64,000 bases of DNA from Flavobacteriales bacterium (GCA_023957375.1 JAMLHB010000002.1:248001-312000); one strand, 5' to 3'. Positions 1-8,311 are shown, numbered from the stretch's first letter. The notes: generated by a model from the sequence alone, not told the origin. Translations and numbers: made by a program.

Positions 1-29
1 GTTTCCGTGCCGCTGGAGTAGGGGGAGTG

Positions 30-160
30 TCCGATGTCTGCTGTCCTTTGTACTATGCTGGCTGTCCTATGCCCTATGTCTGCTGTCCGAAGTCTTATGC
101 GGTGACCGTGCATAGGACATCGGACAGCCAGCATGGGACAGCCGGCATCGGACAGCAGAC
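30..160. repeat. Imperfect intergenic palindrome of short repeats
   Basis: Short related units (GTCTGCTGTCC, GGCTGTCC, GTCCGATGTC) are repeated on the left, and their reverse complements (GGACAGCAGAC, GGACAGCC, GACATCGGAC) on the right. The two halves form a large imperfect inverted repeat upstream of the first gene. An open frame runs through it from position 27, but its translation is only the repeat, so it is not taken as coding. Similar designs with different unit sequences occur near 4980-5240 and 15372-15520. Confidence 0.6.
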
Positions 161-182
161 CAGCGTCAGCGCTCCCCGGCAC

Positions 183-190
183 TACCTTCG
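183..190 (+). promoter_or_regulatory. Promoter -7 box (TACCTTCG)
   Basis: TACCTTCG fits the TAnnTTTG/TAnnTTCG type of Bacteroidetes -7 element and ends 19 nt before the ATG at 210. No clear -33 element is visible. Confidence 0.4.
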
Positions 191-209
191 TCCCTTCAAA
201 CTTCAGCAG

Positions 210-479
210 ATGAACGGCAACTGGGCCAAGATCCTCCTCTTCAGCATCCTCTTCCTGGTGCTGGGCTTCATCCTCGGTCGTGTCTGCGGCAACTGCGGCG
301 GCGGCAAATGCGGCCCCGGCGAGATGCGCGGCGGTGGTTGCGCCATGCACGGCGACATGGGCGGCGAGGCTTGCATGCACGGCAACAAGGGCAAGTGCTG
401 CAGCATGAAAGGCGATCCCGCCATGGACCACCACGGCATGGAAGGTGGCAAGGTGGACAGCACCGCCGCACCCAAATAA
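210..479 (+). CDS. Small Cys/His/Met-rich membrane-anchored protein
   Basis: An 89-residue protein of unrecognised family. One hydrophobic segment lies at about residues 7-23 (ILLFSILFLVLGFILG). It is followed by a glycine-rich tail with CGNCGGGKCG, repeated MHG units, CC and DHHGM. The tail is dense in Cys, His and Met, which suggests metal binding (copper or similar) on the far side of the membrane; this is inference. The longer frame starting at 27 was rejected because it translates an intergenic palindrome; the ATG at 210 follows a -7 box at 183-190. The next gene starts 10 bp downstream and is probably co-transcribed. Confidence 0.55.
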   Translation: MNGNWAKILLFSILFLVLGFILGRVCGNCGGGKCGPGEMRGGGCAMHGDMGGEACMHGNKGKCCSMKGDPAMDHHGMEGGKVDSTAAPK

Positions 480-489
480 CCTTCAGTTG

Positions 490-936
490 ATGTGCTGGCG
501 CATCGGTCTTGTTGCGTTGCTTGCCGCCGCCATGGTGGGCACGGCACATGCCCAGCGCATCGAGAATGCATCACGCAGCACCATCGGCTACCTGAACGCG
601 GACGGGCGCATCGAGAACAGTTCGCGTTCCACCGTGGGCTACATCACCGGCAACGGGCCGGACTGGCGGATCGAAAACGCCTCGCGCAGCACCATCGGGT
701 ACATCAGCGTGCGCGGCAATAACGGTTACACCGTCGAGAACGGCTCCCGCAGCACGGTGGGCTATGTGGAGAAGAACGGTGACGGCTGGCGGGTGGAGAA
801 CAGCAGCCGGAGCACCATCGGCTACATCGACGAAAAGGGCCGGGTGGAGGACGCCTCCCGCAGCACGCAGGGCTATGCTCCGGGCCTTCCGGCGGCGTGG
901 GTGGCGGTGCATTTTTTCTTCTTCCGGTTTCCGTAG
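490..936 (+). CDS. Secreted beta-flower-type repeat protein
   Basis: A 148-residue protein with a signal peptide (residues 1 to about 21, ending AHAQ). Six repeats of the form [13 protein letters not shown] follow, each separated by a short D/N-G turn, and the protein ends in an aromatic stretch (HFFFFRF). The repeated R-[IV]-E-[ND]-x-S-R-S-T-x-G-Y pattern and the aromatic end resemble Bacteroidetes proteins annotated as 5-fold beta-flower proteins; that link is from memory of the family. Role unknown. The start at 490 is chosen because it begins the signal peptide. It lies just after the metal-binding-like small protein, so the two may be co-expressed. Confidence 0.6.
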   Translation: MCWRIGLVALLAAAMVGTAHAQRIENASRSTIGYLNADGRIENSSRSTVGYITGNGPDWRIENASRSTIGYISVRGNNGYTVENGSRSTVGYVEKNGDGWRVENSSRSTIGYIDEKGRVEDASRSTQGYAPGLPAAWVAVHFFFFRFP

Positions 937-984
937 CACCGGCCGTGCAGGCTGCCCCCTGCCCCACTGCTTGCGTGACACGGT

Positions 985-992
985 TATCTTCG
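985..992 (+). promoter_or_regulatory. Promoter -7 box (TATCTTCG) of the lpx operon
   Basis: TATCTTCG lies 35 nt before the lpxD ATG at 1028. It is the same box type seen upstream of several other genes here. Confidence 0.45.
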
Positions 993-1027
993 CAGGCCCT
1001 CGGGAAGGTTCCCGGGCCGATCGCAGG

Positions 1028-2095
1028 ATGCAATTCTCAGCCGCACAGATCGCCGAGCTCCTAGAAGGGGACGTGGACGGCGACGCCCAAGTGCTGGTGA
1101 ACGACCTGGCCAAGATCGAAGAGGGGAAACCCGGTTCGCTGACCTTCCTGGCCAACCCGAAATACACGGACCTGCTGTACTCCACCGGGGCCAGCATTGC
1201 CGTGGTAGGGCGTGATTTCCGGCCCTCCCAGGCGCTGCCCAAGCACCTCACCCTGGTGCGTGTGTCCGATCCGCGGGCCTGCTTCAGCCGCTTGCTGAAG
1301 ATGAACGAAGGCCTGAGCTACAACAAGCGCGGCATTGAACAACCCAGCTTTGTAAGCCCCAAGGCCAAGGTGGCCCCTGGTGCCTACATCGGGGCATTCA
1401 CCTACATCGGCGAGGGTGCGGTGATCGAAGAAGATGCCAAGATCTTCCCGCATTGCACCGTGGGCGACAACGCGCGGATCGGCAAAGGCACCCTGCTCCA
1501 CCCCAACGTCACCGTGTACCACCACTGCATGGTCGGCGCCAACTGCATCATCCACAGCGGCGCGGTGATCGGGGCCGACGGCTTCGGCTTCGTGCCGAAT
1601 GAAAAAGGCGAACAGGAGAAAATGCCCCAGGTGGGCAACGTGATCATCGAGGACAACGTGGAGATTGGCGCCAACACCACCGTGGACCGGGCCACGCTGG
1701 GGCACACCGTGATCCGCAAGGGCGCCAAGCTGGACAACCTGATCCAAGTGGGGCACAACGTGGAGATCGGCGCCAATACCCTGGTGGTGGCCCAAGCGGG
1801 GATCGCAGGCAGCACCCACGTGGGCGAGCAAAGCCAAGTGGGCGGACAGGTGGGCATCGTGGGCCACCTGCACATCGGTCGCCGCGTGAAGATCGCCGCC
1901 CAGAGCGGCATCGGCTCCAACATCCCCGATGATGCCGTGGTGCAGGGCTCGCCCGCCTTCCCCATCGGCGAGTACAAGCGCAGCTACGTGCATTTCCGCA
2001 ACCTCCCCGAGCTGATGCACCGCATGGACCAACTGGAAAAAGAGCTGGAGGCCCTGAAGGCCGCCGCTGGCCGCAACGGGCCGGCGCCCGCGTGA
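1028..2095 (+). CDS. lpxD: UDP-3-O-acylglucosamine N-acyltransferase LpxD
   Basis: LpxD adds the second 3-hydroxyacyl chain, from acyl-ACP, to UDP-3-O-acyl-glucosamine in lipid A synthesis. The 355-residue protein has the usual LpxD uridine-binding N-domain (about 1-105, with [10 protein letters not shown]) and a left-handed beta-helix of hexapeptide repeats (about 110-310). H243, in QVGHNVEIG, is the expected catalytic base, and IGADGFGF is the typical LpxD loop. The longer frame from 764 is discarded because homologous sequence begins at [14 protein letters not shown]. First gene of the operon lpxD-lpxC/fabZ-lpxA, with 10 bp to the next gene. A second LpxD-like gene lies at 8312. Confidence 0.95.
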   Translation: MQFSAAQIAELLEGDVDGDAQVLVNDLAKIEEGKPGSLTFLANPKYTDLLYSTGASIAVVGRDFRPSQALPKHLTLVRVSDPRACFSRLLKMNEGLSYNKRGIEQPSFVSPKAKVAPGAYIGAFTYIGEGAVIEEDAKIFPHCTVGDNARIGKGTLLHPNVTVYHHCMVGANCIIHSGAVIGADGFGFVPNEKGEQEKMPQVGNVIIEDNVEIGANTTVDRATLGHTVIRKGAKLDNLIQVGHNVEIGANTLVVAQAGIAGSTHVGEQSQVGGQVGIVGHLHIGRRVKIAAQSGIGSNIPDDAVVQGSPAFPIGEYKRSYVHFRNLPELMHRMDQLEKELEALKAAAGRNGPAPA

Positions 2096-2105
2096 ACGAG
2101 AAGCC

Positions 2106-3560
2106 ATGAGCGATAAGCAACATACCCTGAAGGCCAAGGCCCAGGTGAAGGGCGTGGGCCTGCACACCGGCGAGGCCGTGAACCTGCTGCTGTGCCCCGC
2201 CCCCGAAGGGCACGGGCTGAAGTTCCAGCGCATGGACCTCGACGGGCAGCCCGTGATAGAGGCCGATGCCGACCTGGTGGTGAGCACCGCGCGCGGCACC
2301 ACCCTGGGCAAGGGCGAGGTGAAGGTGAACACCACCGAGCACGTGCTCGCCGCGCTCTACGCCCTGGGCGTGGACAATTGCCTGATCCAGCTCGACGGCG
2401 CCGAGGTGCCCATCATGGACGGCAGCGCCATGGCCTTCGTGGACGCCATAGACCGCGCCGGGCTGCAGGAGCAGGACGCGCCCCGCAACTGGTGGGTGCT
2501 GAAGGAGCCCATCTGGTTCGAGACCGAGGAGCGCGGCACCGAGATGCTCGGCGTGCCCGCGCCCGGCGGCGAGTTCCGCCTTACCGTGATGGTGGACTAC
2601 AACAGCCCCGTGCTCGGCACCCAGCATGCCAGCATGTACAACATCGGCGAGTTCAAAACGGAGATCGCCCCGTGCCGCACCTTCGTCTTCCTGCGCGAAG
2701 TGGAACAACTCGCCAAGGCCGGCCTGATCAAGGGCGGCGACCTGGACAATGCCATTGTGCTGGAGGATCGCGAGGACATTACGCAGGACGACCTGAAGGC
2801 GCTGGCCAAGAGCATCGGGCGCGAGTTCAAGGACGTGGAGGTGCGCCGCAACGGCGTGCTGAACACCACCGACCTGAAGTTCCTCAACGAACCCGCGCGC
2901 CACAAGCTGCTGGACATCATCGGCGACCTCGCCTTGGTGGGCCGCCCCATCAAGGGCCACATCCTGGCGGCGCGGCCCGGGCACTTCGGCAACACCACCT
3001 TCGCCAAGCGCATCAAAGACCGTATCCGCGAGGAGGAAAAAGACCAGCGCGTGTTCTTCGACCTCACCCAGGAACCGCTCTACGACATCAACGCCATCAC
3101 CAAGATGCTGCCCCACCGCTACCCGTTCCTGCTGGTGGACAAGGTGCTGAGCATGGACAAGACCAGCATCGTAGGCGTGAAGAACGTAACCATGAACGAG
3201 CCGCAGTTCACCGGCCACTTCCCGGACAACCCCGTGATGCCCGGTGTGCTGCAGGTGGAAGCCATGGCCCAGGTGGGCGGCATCTTCGCCCTGAGCCAAG
3301 TACCCGATCCGGAGCACTACACCACCTACTTCCTGAAAACCGACGGCGTGCGCTACCGCCGCAAGGTGATCCCCGGCGACACGCTCGTGTTCCGCCTGGA
3401 ACTGATCACGCCCATCCGTCGCGGCATCGTTCACATGAAGGGAGTGGGCTACGTGAATGGGCAGCCTGCGGTGGAGGCCGTGATGATGGCCCAGATCGCC
3501 CGCGACAAGGCCCCTTCCGAAGCCCAGGCCGAACAACCCAAGTCCGCCACACGCGCATGA
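2106..3560 (+). CDS. lpxC/fabZ: Bifunctional LpxC/FabZ
   Basis: This is a natural fusion typical of Bacteroidota. The N-terminal part (about 1-310) is UDP-3-O-acyl-GlcNAc deacetylase, the committed zinc-dependent step of lipid A synthesis. Metal-site motifs are TTEHVLAALYALG, HKLLDIIGDLALVG and the later HILAARPGH. The C-terminal part (about 320-465) is 3-hydroxyacyl-ACP dehydratase with the hot-dog helix and the catalytic pair in PHRYPFLLVD (His) and PGVLQVEAMAQ (Glu). The protein has 484 residues, as expected for the fusion. Its stop overlaps the lpxA start (ATGA at 3557-3560), which indicates translational coupling. Confidence 0.96.
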   Translation: MSDKQHTLKAKAQVKGVGLHTGEAVNLLLCPAPEGHGLKFQRMDLDGQPVIEADADLVVSTARGTTLGKGEVKVNTTEHVLAALYALGVDNCLIQLDGAEVPIMDGSAMAFVDAIDRAGLQEQDAPRNWWVLKEPIWFETEERGTEMLGVPAPGGEFRLTVMVDYNSPVLGTQHASMYNIGEFKTEIAPCRTFVFLREVEQLAKAGLIKGGDLDNAIVLEDREDITQDDLKALAKSIGREFKDVEVRRNGVLNTTDLKFLNEPARHKLLDIIGDLALVGRPIKGHILAARPGHFGNTTFAKRIKDRIREEEKDQRVFFDLTQEPLYDINAITKMLPHRYPFLLVDKVLSMDKTSIVGVKNVTMNEPQFTGHFPDNPVMPGVLQVEAMAQVGGIFALSQVPDPEHYTTYFLKTDGVRYRRKVIPGDTLVFRLELITPIRRGIVHMKGVGYVNGQPAVEAVMMAQIARDKAPSEAQAEQPKSATRA

Positions 3561-4339
3561 GCATCTCCAAGCTCGCCTCTGTCCACCCGGACGCGCGCAT
3601 CGGCAAGGATGTCGTTATTGAACCGTTCACCGCGATCGCGGGCGACGTGGTGATCGGCGACGGCACGTGGATCGGCCCCAACGCGACTATCATGGATGGC
3701 GCGCGCATCGGCAAACACTGCCGCATCTTTCCAGGTGCCGTGGTCAGCGCCATTCCGCAAGATCTGAAGTTTGCGGGTGAGAAGACCACCGCCGAAGTGG
3801 GCGACCACACCACCATCCGCGAGTGCGTCACCATCAACCGCGGCACCACCGACCGCCAGCGCACCGCGGTAGGCAGCCACAGCCTGTTGATGGCCTACGT
3901 CCACTTGGCGCACGACTGCATCGTGGGCAGCAACGTGGTGATCGCCAACAGCGTGAACCTCGCAGGCCATGTCACCATTGAGGATTGGGCCATCCTGGAA
4001 GGCAACGTGGCCGTGCAGCAGTTCATCAGCATCGGCGCGCACAGCTTCATTGCCGGGGCCTCGCTGGTGCGCAAGAATGTGCCGCCCTTCGTGAAGGCCG
4101 CGCGTGAGCCGCTGAGCTTCGTGGGTGTGAACGTGGTGGGCCTGCGCCGCCGCGGCTTCGATGACCCCACCGTGGCGCGCATCGAGGACATCTACCGCGA
4201 GATCTTTGTGCGCAACAACAACCTGGAGCGCGCGCTGCAGAACGTGGAGCAGCTCTTCAAGGGGACCCCGGAGCAGCTGCTGATCACGGAGTTCATCCGC
4301 AACAGCCCCAAGGGCATCATGCGCGGGCTGGCCGAGTGA
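3557..4339 (+). CDS. lpxA: Acyl-ACP--UDP-GlcNAc O-acyltransferase LpxA
   Basis: LpxA catalyses the first acylation of UDP-GlcNAc in the lipid A pathway. The protein has 260 residues, close to the usual length. It is made of hexapeptide repeats from the N-terminus (HPDARIGKDVVIEPF, GDVVIGDGTWIGPN) and carries the catalytic His in YVHLAHDCIVG and the GLRRRGF segment of the C-terminal helical domain. It starts in the ATGA overlap with lpxC/fabZ. Its stop is followed 1 bp later by the ABC ATPase gene, so it belongs to the same operon. Confidence 0.96.
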   Translation: MSISKLASVHPDARIGKDVVIEPFTAIAGDVVIGDGTWIGPNATIMDGARIGKHCRIFPGAVVSAIPQDLKFAGEKTTAEVGDHTTIRECVTINRGTTDRQRTAVGSHSLLMAYVHLAHDCIVGSNVVIANSVNLAGHVTIEDWAILEGNVAVQQFISIGAHSFIAGASLVRKNVPPFVKAAREPLSFVGVNVVGLRRRGFDDPTVARIEDIYREIFVRNNNLERALQNVEQLFKGTPEQLLITEFIRNSPKGIMRGLAE

Positions 4340-4340
4340 A

Positions 4341-4979
4341 ATGGCCGACGGGCAAGGCATGCGGATCACGCTGGAGAATGTGGCGAAGAAATTCGCCCGC
4401 GAAAAGGTGTTCAGCGGCGCAATCCATGTGTTTGAACCGGGGAGCAGGACGGCCTTGTTGGGCCCCAATGGAAGCGGGAAGAGCACGCTGCTGCAGGTGG
4501 TTGCCGGGGCACTGGTGCCCACTGCGGGAAGTGTGGAACACCGCCTTGCAGGAAGGCTGATCGACCCCGAACAGGTGTACCGCCACGTGAGCATTGCGGC
4601 GCCCTATTTGAACTTGTATGAGGACCTTTCCCTGCGGCAAGCCCTGGCCAACCATGCACGCTTCAAGCCGTTCCATCCGGGCATTTCCGTACAGGACGTG
4701 GCCAAGACGGCTTATCTGGAACCGCACCTGGAAAAACCCGTCCTGCATTTCAGCAGCGGCATGAAGCAGCGCCTGAAGCTGGCGTTGGCCATCCTCAGCA
4801 ATACGCCTTTGCTCTTGCTGGATGAACCCGCCACCAACCTGGATGCGGAGGGCATCGCCTGGTTCCGCGAACTGTTGATGGAAAACTTGGACGGCCGAAC
4901 CCTGCTGGTGGCCAGCAACAGGCAGGAGGAGGAGACATTTGCCTGTACGGAAAGCTTGGAGATCAGTAAGTGGAAATAG
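4341..4979 (+). CDS. ABC transporter ATP-binding protein
   Basis: A 212-residue stand-alone ATPase subunit. Walker A is GPNGSGKST, the signature is FSSGMKQR and Walker B is LLLLDEPATNLD. The usual H-loop His after Walker B is not evident; the matching segment reads VASNRQEE. No permease gene is adjacent. It lies 1 bp after lpxA, so it is probably co-transcribed with lipid A genes. The substrate cannot be read from sequence; CcmA-like and LPS-export-like roles are both possible. ATG at 4341 or 4359 could start it. The last seven codons are duplicated downstream at 5147. Confidence 0.8.
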   Translation: MADGQGMRITLENVAKKFAREKVFSGAIHVFEPGSRTALLGPNGSGKSTLLQVVAGALVPTAGSVEHRLAGRLIDPEQVYRHVSIAAPYLNLYEDLSLRQALANHARFKPFHPGISVQDVAKTAYLEPHLEKPVLHFSSGMKQRLKLALAILSNTPLLLLDEPATNLDAEGIAWFRELLMENLDGRTLLVASNRQEEETFACTESLEISKWK

Positions 4980-5240
4980 GGCACAGGGCGTAGGGCGTAG
5001 TTCGTAGGGGCCTGCGCACTTTTTCCTACACCCTACACCCCCCTACTGGCGCGAGCGTCCACGCTCGTGCCCCTACTGGCGCGAGCGTCCACGCTCGTGC
5101 CCCCATTGTGCAAGCGCACGAGCGCGGACGCTCGCGCGAGAGATGGGATCAGTAAGTGGAAATAGAGCACAGGGCGTAGGGCGTAGGGCGTAGTTCGTAG
5201 GGGCCTGCGCACTTTTTCCTACGCCCTACGCCCTACGAAC
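4961..5240. repeat. Duplicated ABC-gene 3' end around palindromic REP-like units
   Basis: Positions 4961-5036 begin with the last codons of the ABC gene and continue into GGGCGTAGGGCGTAG-type repeats. A near copy starts at 5147 and runs to about 5236. Between the copies are two tandem units containing GCGAGCGTCCACGCTCGTG (about 5040-5100) and one inverted, diverged unit (about 5112-5139). The right-hand copy ends in the reverse complement CTACGCCCTACGCCCTACG, so the block can fold on itself. No gene is seen in 4980-5244. Confidence 0.7.
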
Positions 5241-5244
5241 CCAG

Positions 5245-5808
5245 TTAGGATACCCGCATAGGCCCCAGTACTTCCGCCCACTTGGCTATCCCGTCCAACA
5301 TGCGGGGCGCTGCTTTTTCCAGCACCTCATTGGGCTTGAACACGCCGTCTTCGCCAATGAAGTTCTGGAAGAACGGGATGGGCACTTCCCCGGCCACCGT
5401 CAATTGTATTGCCGTAAGCACGGGCTTCAGCAGGTGTACGGCACGCAGGCCGCCGCTCACCCCGCCGTAGCTCACCAAGCCCACCGGCTTGTTGTTCCAC
5501 TCGCGGAACACGAAGTCGATCGCGTTCTTCAGCGGGGCCGAATAGCCGTAGTTGTATTCGGGCATCACGAAGATGAAGGCATCCGCGCTGTCCACCTTTG
5601 CGCTCCAGGCCTTGGTGTGGGCGTGCGTGTATTGTTGCAGGCGCGGGTGGTTCGGCTCGTCCAGGAAGGGCAGGTTTACGACCTTCAGGTCCACCAGCTC
5701 CGTATCAAAACGCGCATCGGCCTGGGCCACGGCGGTGATCCACTCAGCCACGGCAGGCCCCTTGCGCCCTTCGCGGGTACTGGCCAGGATGATCTTCAGT
5801 TTGTGCAT
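5245..5808 (-). CDS. NADPH-dependent FMN reductase family protein
   Basis: A 187-residue flavodoxin-fold oxidoreductase that would reduce FMN or quinone-like substrates with NAD(P)H. Visible motifs are the N-terminal strand and phosphate loop KIILASTREGRKGPAVAEW, PEYNYGYSAPLKNAIDF (the characteristic FMN-reductase segment) and VGLVSYGGVSGGLRAV. The start at 5808 is chosen over 5847 because the fold begins at MHKLKI. It is a single gene between a repeat block and a divergently read T9SS cargo gene. Confidence 0.85.
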   Translation of the reverse strand: MHKLKIILASTREGRKGPAVAEWITAVAQADARFDTELVDLKVVNLPFLDEPNHPRLQQYTHAHTKAWSAKVDSADAFIFVMPEYNYGYSAPLKNAIDFVFREWNNKPVGLVSYGGVSGGLRAVHLLKPVLTAIQLTVAGEVPIPFFQNFIGEDGVFKPNEVLEKAAPRMLDGIAKWAEVLGPMRVS

Positions 5809-5928
5809 GGGGGCAAAATAGTGCTGGGCAGCATTCCGTCCGCCCACCGTGTCTTAGGGGCGTGAAACCCACATTCCGCGATCCGGGCAGAGCGGATCAC
5901 GGAAGTTGGCTAATTTCATCATCTTGAA

Positions 5929-5936
5929 AATACTTG
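5929..5936 (+). promoter_or_regulatory. Promoter (TTG-N20-AATACTTG) with predicted leaderless start
   Basis: AATACTTG resembles TAnnTTTG. TTG at 5906-5908 lies 20 nt upstream, a normal spacing for Bacteroidetes -33/-7 elements. The box ends 5 nt before the ATG at 5942, so transcription would start at or next to the start codon. Confidence 0.5.
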
Positions 5937-5941
5937 CCCCG

Positions 5942-7573
5942 ATGAAGTACTTCAGCCTCCTCCTGATCGGCCTGCCCATGTTGGCCACCGCGCAATCCCA
6001 ACTGGCGCTCGACACGGTGAGCACGCAGGATGTCATCATTTACAACGGAACAGTGGCTTCCAATGGTGACCGTGTGCTGTACTTGCGCAATGCGGCCGGT
6101 GTGCTGCTCTGGCGGTCCACAGCAGACGGAACGCCCTTGTGGGAGCGGCAGATAGGGACGTCGCCCCTTCAAACAGCCAGTCAACTGAGTGCGGACAGCC
6201 TGGGAGGGGTCGTGCTGTTGCAGCTCCTGTCCACGGAACAGATTTCGAATTACCCGGATGAGGGCCTGATAGATACCCTGCGGCTGCACTACTTGTTGAC
6301 CCGGGTGGATGCGGCTGGCGACATTGCATGGCAACGGGTAGTGACAACCGAATATGATCACCACATGGGCCAGATGTACTACGCGCGGGAAGCTTCCATG
6401 GGCACGGGACCGGATGCCGTTTTCCTGGTCGTCCACACGTCGAACAGTGAACAAGATCAGATTTCCCTGTTGAAGTTTGACATGCAGGGGCAGCAAGTTT
6501 GGTCGCGCTCCTTTGGAACGGACTACTATGTGGATGGGTGGGAACTCTCCAAAGTCGTGGGAGACCAAGCCGGAGGACTGTTCATAAGGGGTGCTGACCC
6601 ATACGGGCAAGGCCATGTGTATGCCGGGTATGCGGACCAGGACGGCACATTGAACTGGTGGAAGCGGTACGACTATGTAAACGCGTCATTAACCCTGCTG
6701 GGGGGCGACGAGGCGATGGTCATGCCGGACGGGTCGCTGCTTAACTACAGGAAGATCGAAATACCCGGGCACAAATACCTCTCCACCTTCCGAATGGATC
6801 CGCAGGGCGTGGTGACGGACGCGGATTTCTACGCGCATCCCGCAGTAACCTATTCCAATTCTGCCGGATTGGGCCTGAAGGATGATGGCAGCATCTTTCT
6901 GTCCACTGATTCCTTGCTGGTGCATGTGGACGGCACGGGAGAGGTGCTGGCCGCGGCAACCCTCACAAGCCACGTATCGGATGATCAGCGCAACACATTC
7001 ATCCCGATGCATCTGAACGCCCGGCCAGAGGGCGCGGTGATCTCCGGTGTGCTCACGCAGGTACATGTGGACCTGGGCTTCACCTATTATCGGCCAGCCG
7101 TTCGCACGGTTGATCCGGGTCAACCGGGTTGTTATGTCGCATCCGAGCAGGTCAACCACATTCCTGTGCCAACGGACCTGTACCAGGTAGAGGATATGGA
7201 ACCGTACCTTGAGCAACCCTTGCAATTGAATGTGCTCGACAGCCTCGGGACCAACCTGCCCCGCCCTGTTCTGCCCACGCTCGAATTGTGCCAACTGATG
7301 ATCCCAACGGGTGTTGGGGGCATCGATGGCCAAGAGACCAACGACCTGTTGAACACCGTGGCGCGGCAGGGGGAACCGTTTCGTATTGCCACCCGGGCAG
7401 CGGGCCTGATAAACGTGCTGGATGCTGCAGGCAGGACCGTGGTGCATGATCAACGCTACACGGGAGGCACCGCCATCCAAACCCATGGATGGGCACCGGG
7501 CCTGTACGTGCTGTGCGTTTCCGGGCAGGATGGATCCGCAGTTCGAACGTACCGCGTGGTGGTCACGCCGTGA
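5942..7573 (+). CDS. Secreted T9SS cargo protein, function unknown
   Basis: A 543-residue protein with a signal peptide (MKYFSLLLIGLPMLATAQSQ). The central part has repeated short beta segments of a propeller-like character (for example YLRNAAGVLLWRSTADGTPLW and GLFIRGADPYGQGH). The C-terminal ~75 residues (GEPFRIATRAAGLINVLDAAGRTVV to the end) match the T9SS type A sorting domain pattern, in which N.DxxGRxV precedes a final GLYVLCV strand. It is expected to be exported through the T9SS and anchored at or released from the cell surface. The start at 5942 is favoured over 5906 by the signal peptide and by the promoter box 5 nt upstream. Confidence 0.75.
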   Translation: MKYFSLLLIGLPMLATAQSQLALDTVSTQDVIIYNGTVASNGDRVLYLRNAAGVLLWRSTADGTPLWERQIGTSPLQTASQLSADSLGGVVLLQLLSTEQISNYPDEGLIDTLRLHYLLTRVDAAGDIAWQRVVTTEYDHHMGQMYYAREASMGTGPDAVFLVVHTSNSEQDQISLLKFDMQGQQVWSRSFGTDYYVDGWELSKVVGDQAGGLFIRGADPYGQGHVYAGYADQDGTLNWWKRYDYVNASLTLLGGDEAMVMPDGSLLNYRKIEIPGHKYLSTFRMDPQGVVTDADFYAHPAVTYSNSAGLGLKDDGSIFLSTDSLLVHVDGTGEVLAAATLTSHVSDDQRNTFIPMHLNARPEGAVISGVLTQVHVDLGFTYYRPAVRTVDPGQPGCYVASEQVNHIPVPTDLYQVEDMEPYLEQPLQLNVLDSLGTNLPRPVLPTLELCQLMIPTGVGGIDGQETNDLLNTVARQGEPFRIATRAAGLINVLDAAGRTVVHDQRYTGGTAIQTHGWAPGLYVLCVSGQDGSAVRTYRVVVTP

Positions 7574-7647
7574 TGGTATTTGCGCCTCCACTGGTTTGCT
7601 GAAGGGGTGCTTGGCGATCGGAGGAACTTGCGTTTTCCCCACTTGGT

Positions 7648-7655
7648 TACCTTCG
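7648..7655 (+). promoter_or_regulatory. Promoter -7 box (TACCTTCG) of efp
   Basis: TACCTTCG lies 19 nt before the efp ATG at 7675. A TTG at 7628-7630 is 17 nt upstream. Confidence 0.45.
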
Positions 7656-7674
7656 CGCCTCATTTTTCAGCAAC

Positions 7675-8238
7675 ATGGCCAACACGGGAGACGTCAGCGT
7701 AGGTTCTTTCATCCGGTTCAACAACGATATCTGCCAAGTGGTGGAGTGGATGCACCGCACCCCGGGCAACCTGCGCGCCTTCTACCAGGGCAAGATGCGC
7801 AACTTGCGCACCGGCAAGTTGTTGGAGCACCGCTTCCGCAGCGGTGAAGGCATGGAAGTGCTGCGCGTGGAGGTGAACGACTACCAGTACCTCTTCCGCG
7901 AAGGCGACCACTTGGTGTGCATGGACCCCAACAGCTTCGAGCAGTTCCATGTGCCCGTGGAGCTTTTCGGGGATGCCCTTGGCCTATTGAAGGAGGAAAT
8001 GACCGTGCAGGTGGGCTTCGAAAGCGGCACGCCCATCCTGGCCCGTCCGCCCAAGATCGTGGAACTGGAGGTGACCTACACGGAAAACGTGGTGAAGGGC
8101 GATACCAGCAACAAGGTGATGAAGGCCGCCACCTTGGAAACCGGGCAAGAGATACAGGTGCCCTCTTTTGTGGAGATCGGCACCTTGGTGCGCATCGACA
8201 CCGAAACCGGTGCTTATTTGGACCGTGTGAAGAAGTAG
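7675..8238 (+). CDS. efp: Elongation factor P with non-canonical tip loop
   Basis: EF-P binds between the P and E sites and relieves ribosome stalling at consecutive prolines. The 187-residue protein has the three-domain layout (KOW-like 1-65, OB 66-127, OB 128-187 ending GAYLDRVKK). The tip loop reads TPGNLRAF. The residue aligned with E. coli Lys34 (or the rhamnosylated Arg of Pseudomonas) is Asn32, with Arg34 two residues on. This suggests an EF-P that works unmodified or is modified at another residue. efp next to lpx genes is normal in Flavobacteria-like genomes. Confidence 0.93.
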   Translation: MANTGDVSVGSFIRFNNDICQVVEWMHRTPGNLRAFYQGKMRNLRTGKLLEHRFRSGEGMEVLRVEVNDYQYLFREGDHLVCMDPNSFEQFHVPVELFGDALGLLKEEMTVQVGFESGTPILARPPKIVELEVTYTENVVKGDTSNKVMKAATLETGQEIQVPSFVEIGTLVRIDTETGAYLDRVKK

Positions 8239-8262
8239 CCCCCGGGGGGATCATCCCCGGGA
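8239..8262 (+). terminator. Hairpin after efp
   Basis: CCCGGGG and CCCCGGG arms enclose a short GGATCAT-type loop directly after the efp stop. There is no T-run, so it may be a weak terminator or an RNA-stabilising hairpin. Confidence 0.4.
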
Positions 8263-8270
8263 GGTGCGGC

Positions 8271-8278
8271 TACATTTG
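8271..8278 (+). promoter_or_regulatory. Promoter -7 box (TACATTTG) of second lpxD
   Basis: TACATTTG is a full match to TAnnTTTG, 33 nt before the ATG at 8312. It suggests that this gene has its own promoter downstream of efp. Confidence 0.5.
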
Positions 8279-8311
8279 TCCCGCAGGCCCGTTGCATGGC
8301 CTGTGGACCTG

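Noticed and set aside
27..209. N-terminal extension of the first small protein
   Set aside because: It translates the intergenic palindrome. The ATG at 210 directly precedes the membrane segment.
1644..3536. Long open frame on the minus strand (630 codons) opposite lpxC/fabZ
   Set aside because: It is antisense to strongly supported lpx genes. Its translation is rich in His, Val and Gly runs, typical of a high-GC shadow frame.
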